Shown here: positions 18,936 through 20,991 of the stretch, piece after piece | Layout: each line of letters starts with the position of its first letter | How positions within the stretch are numbered: position 1 is the first letter of the stretch | DNA from: Porogramme epimiltina | Taxonomy: Eukaryota > Basidiomycota > Agaricomycetes > Polyporales > Polyporaceae | DNA: 20,991 nt | Assembly: GCA_900155495.1 (NCBI GenBank) | Contig: FTLJ01001742.1 | Span: 1-20,991, forward strand | Direction: 5' to 3' | Notes under the pieces: generated by a model | Databases searched by the model: none | What the model was told of the DNA's origin: nothing | Seen by the model: only the letters and a program-made list of their open reading frames with translations | Program-made: the position numbers and the translations under genes

Positions 18936-20991
18936 CGGGGCGCAGAGTTCCCCCACCCCCACCCGTACATCGCGGCCCTAGAGTACGTTATATATCGATA
19001 TCTTTGATTAATATGCAGCGGTATCCTTGCTACCCATGACCACCGCACTGCGCGACAACGACGACGGAGCTGCGCGCTACCGCATCCAGTTGCGCGCGGG
19101 CGAGATACTGTCACCGCCATTGGACATTGGGTGACGTCTGTCCCGCTCTCAAACCCCACGGTCGGCCCGGGAGCAAGTGGTGAGTACGTGTGGCGCGCGA
19201 ACGCCGCGCACGTCTCCGCGCGCATGCGCAACTTTGTTTCGAGCGCGCCGCTGCGGGTCCCCACCCCACCGGTCCGCCACGCCCCCCTCTCTCCGTCTCC
19301 GTCGTGAAGCTAGCGCGCCGGACTAACGGAGGGGCTAGGGATCCAAGCAGGACGCCGAGGCGCACAGAGCCAAGTGCCACCAAGTGCGTGTTATCAGAGT
19401 TTCCAGCTCCACGACCGGGTCCCGGGGTGCTGCTGCTACGAGTTGCAAGAGCGAGGGCGGCCGGAGCCTCCTGGGCTGGCGTCCCGGAGCCTGAGGCGCG
19501 CGGGGCTTGGGTGGGGTGTCGTCGTGGGCCGGGCGAAATTGGGCCCGCGCGCCCGCGGGGGCGACGTCGTCCCGCTGCCGGGCCCGCGTTCGCGTCCGGG
19601 CTCCTGAGACGTGCGCGCGGGGATGGCGCGCTGGTCGCCAACCCCGACGGCGGGTCCGACCGTCTGTCAGGATGCGGTGGCGTCGTGGCACGTCTGCGCC
19701 TGCGCGCTGGTGGGGGTCTGCGCTTCATGATCGATACCTTGGAGCTCGTGAAGTCTGGAGTGTAAGTAAGGGGGTGCCGCTGCAATGTCCCAGTGAACTT
19801 TCTCGGCCGGCAATTCTGCGGGTCGGTGGTCAGGTGGGGTGGCCGGCCTCGGGGCTCCATGGGAGACGGGAGCTAAGTTTGTTCTGGTCCTGCGTGGGCA
19901 GATGGATCGCGGGGGTCGATGACGTACGGGGCCAGTGGCGGGGGTTGAGGATATCGCGTCTCGAGGCTTGTGGAGGGCCGAGCGCGAGCGCTACTTACGG
20001 CGGGGAGCGCGGAAGATGGGGGGGGGAACGCCTGGCGAAGCTGCGAATCCCGAGCACATACGCGCATACGTGCAACCACTGAAAGGGCTAGGGCAGGGTG
20101 CGTGCCTGCCCGGGCCCGATCTCGAGATACGCAGGTGATTTCAGGGCGCGAATTTGATTGTGTGGGCGAGTGGATAGCGCGAAGCGGGCGAGGGTGGGTG
20201 GGAATTCGACGGCTTAGGGAGCGCGATGAGGGCGCCAGGAACGCGCGGGATGCGGGGTAGGCTAGCGCTCCGGATATGCTGCTCGGAGCGATGATGCAGA
20301 TATCGCTGCGAGCACTTATACATATGTCGCTAGGTGCGGCGAACGGGGCTGCGCCTCCATGAGAGAGAATAGACATGAAGAACCAGCGGGTATGCGAAAA
20401 AGATCGCAGTGCGGCCACGATATCGGTAAGTACAGAGGCACATACAATGTATGGAAGCGACAGAGATACGAGGTGGGGCGTGGGTCTGGATGGTCTGGAT
20501 GGGGAGGAGAGGGCCTGGCCAGGGGCACGAACATTCGCGTGACGATGGGATGGCGCGTTGGGTGGCAGAGGGTGACAGCCGGTCTGACGGTGTGTGTCGG
20601 ACGACGCGGATCTTGAGGGGGTTTGGAGATAGGCGTGCGCAAAACGGACGGCTGCACGGACGGGGCACGGTCTGATAAGTAGTGGGCTTCCCGTGCCGAG
20701 ACAAGCGTCTGGATGGACGAGCGCGGCCGTCTGGCCTGCGGGGGCTGGAGACTCGGAGCTGTGCTGTGAAAATTGTAGAAGATGGAGAAGCGTGATGAGC
20801 GAGCGCGTCGGCGAGATGCGCCTCGTCGCTGGGTAAAACCGCTTCTCCTTCCCCCCCGTACGCCGCACGGCCGCAGGGGCCGCTGTGGGGCGCGAGCGCG
20901 CGAAATTTGCAGGCTGACCGAGGGGGCCCGCGCCCCGACTGCGCCCGCGGACGGCGCGCGGGGACAGACAGGGGGTGGGGCGGGCGGGGGC
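18936..20991. other. 2-kb 3' flank of the transporter, no supported gene
   Basis: An A/T-rich island at 18986-19016 (TTATATATCGATATC, TTGATTAATATGC) just after the stop is the likely 3' end region of the transporter mRNA. Beyond it the sequence is GC-rich. From about 19970 the plus strand is purine-rich, so the minus strand is pyrimidine-rich. Several long overlapping open frames occur on both strands (19111-19860 minus, 19190-19765 plus, 19873-20868 minus). Their predicted products are Pro/Arg/Ser/Ala-rich with no recognisable domain. I see no RNA gene. The region may be the promoter flank of a gene beyond the window. Confidence 0.5.
20971..20990 (+). other. Candidate G-quadruplex motif
   Basis: Four G-runs of 5, 4, 3 and 5 bases are separated by single-base spacers (T, C, C), matching the canonical G-quadruplex pattern with very short loops. 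A further GGGG lies at 20960-20963. Folding and function are untested. Confidence 0.5.

Noticed and set aside
18380..19264. 294-codon antisense frame over the transporter 3' end
   Set aside because: It is a shadow of GC-biased transporter codons, and its product lacks any domain.
19111..19860. 249-codon minus and 191-codon plus overlapping frames
   Set aside because: Both are Arg/Pro/Ala-rich, overlap each other and show no domain or splice pattern. High GC explains the lack of stops.

Overview
The window is nuclear DNA from a basidiomycete fungus, most likely a wood-decay or related member of the Agaricomycetes. The evidence is dense short GT-AG introns (41 inferred, mostly 48-82 nt), GC-rich coding sequence, a fungal-type GSTFuA glutathione transferase, a transaldolase of yeast/fungal type and a fungal ArAE-like membrane transporter. 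I see no prokaryotic operon, CRISPR array, intact transposon, rRNA or convincing tRNA.

Four genes lie head-to-tail on the minus strand in the left half. They are a WASP/Las17 actin-nucleation factor (1-1262, cut by the window edge), a nuclear Dot5-type thiol peroxidase (1863-2896), a large leucine-rich-repeat protein that looks like the fungal counterpart of PPP1R37 (3649-7464), and a GSTFuA glutathione transferase (8368-9263). A 3.4-kb stretch without a recognisable gene (9264-12691) separates them from two plus-strand genes. These are transaldolase (12692-13985, six exons) and a 19-exon FUSC/ArAE-like transporter (14750-18935). The last 2 kb (18936-20991) is GC-rich and strand-asymmetric, with no gene I can support.

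The genes do not form a pathway cluster. Dot5, GST and transaldolase (pentose phosphate pathway, hence NADPH) share a loose redox and detoxification theme. That is probably coincidental, since adjacent eukaryotic genes need not be co-regulated. All exon models were built by hand from reading-frame continuity, GT/AG sites and family conservation, and every model closes in frame.

I did not find a clearly new biological system. The points most worth a second look are the unexplained 3.4-kb divergent intergenic region with its local cluster of CTCGAG palindromes, two introns that are multiples of three and free of stops (in transaldolase and the PPP1R37-like gene), a weakened PP1-docking motif in the PPP1R37-like protein, an ambiguous transporter start (uORF or extra first exon), and a 331-codon open frame near the right end that is probably produced by strand composition.
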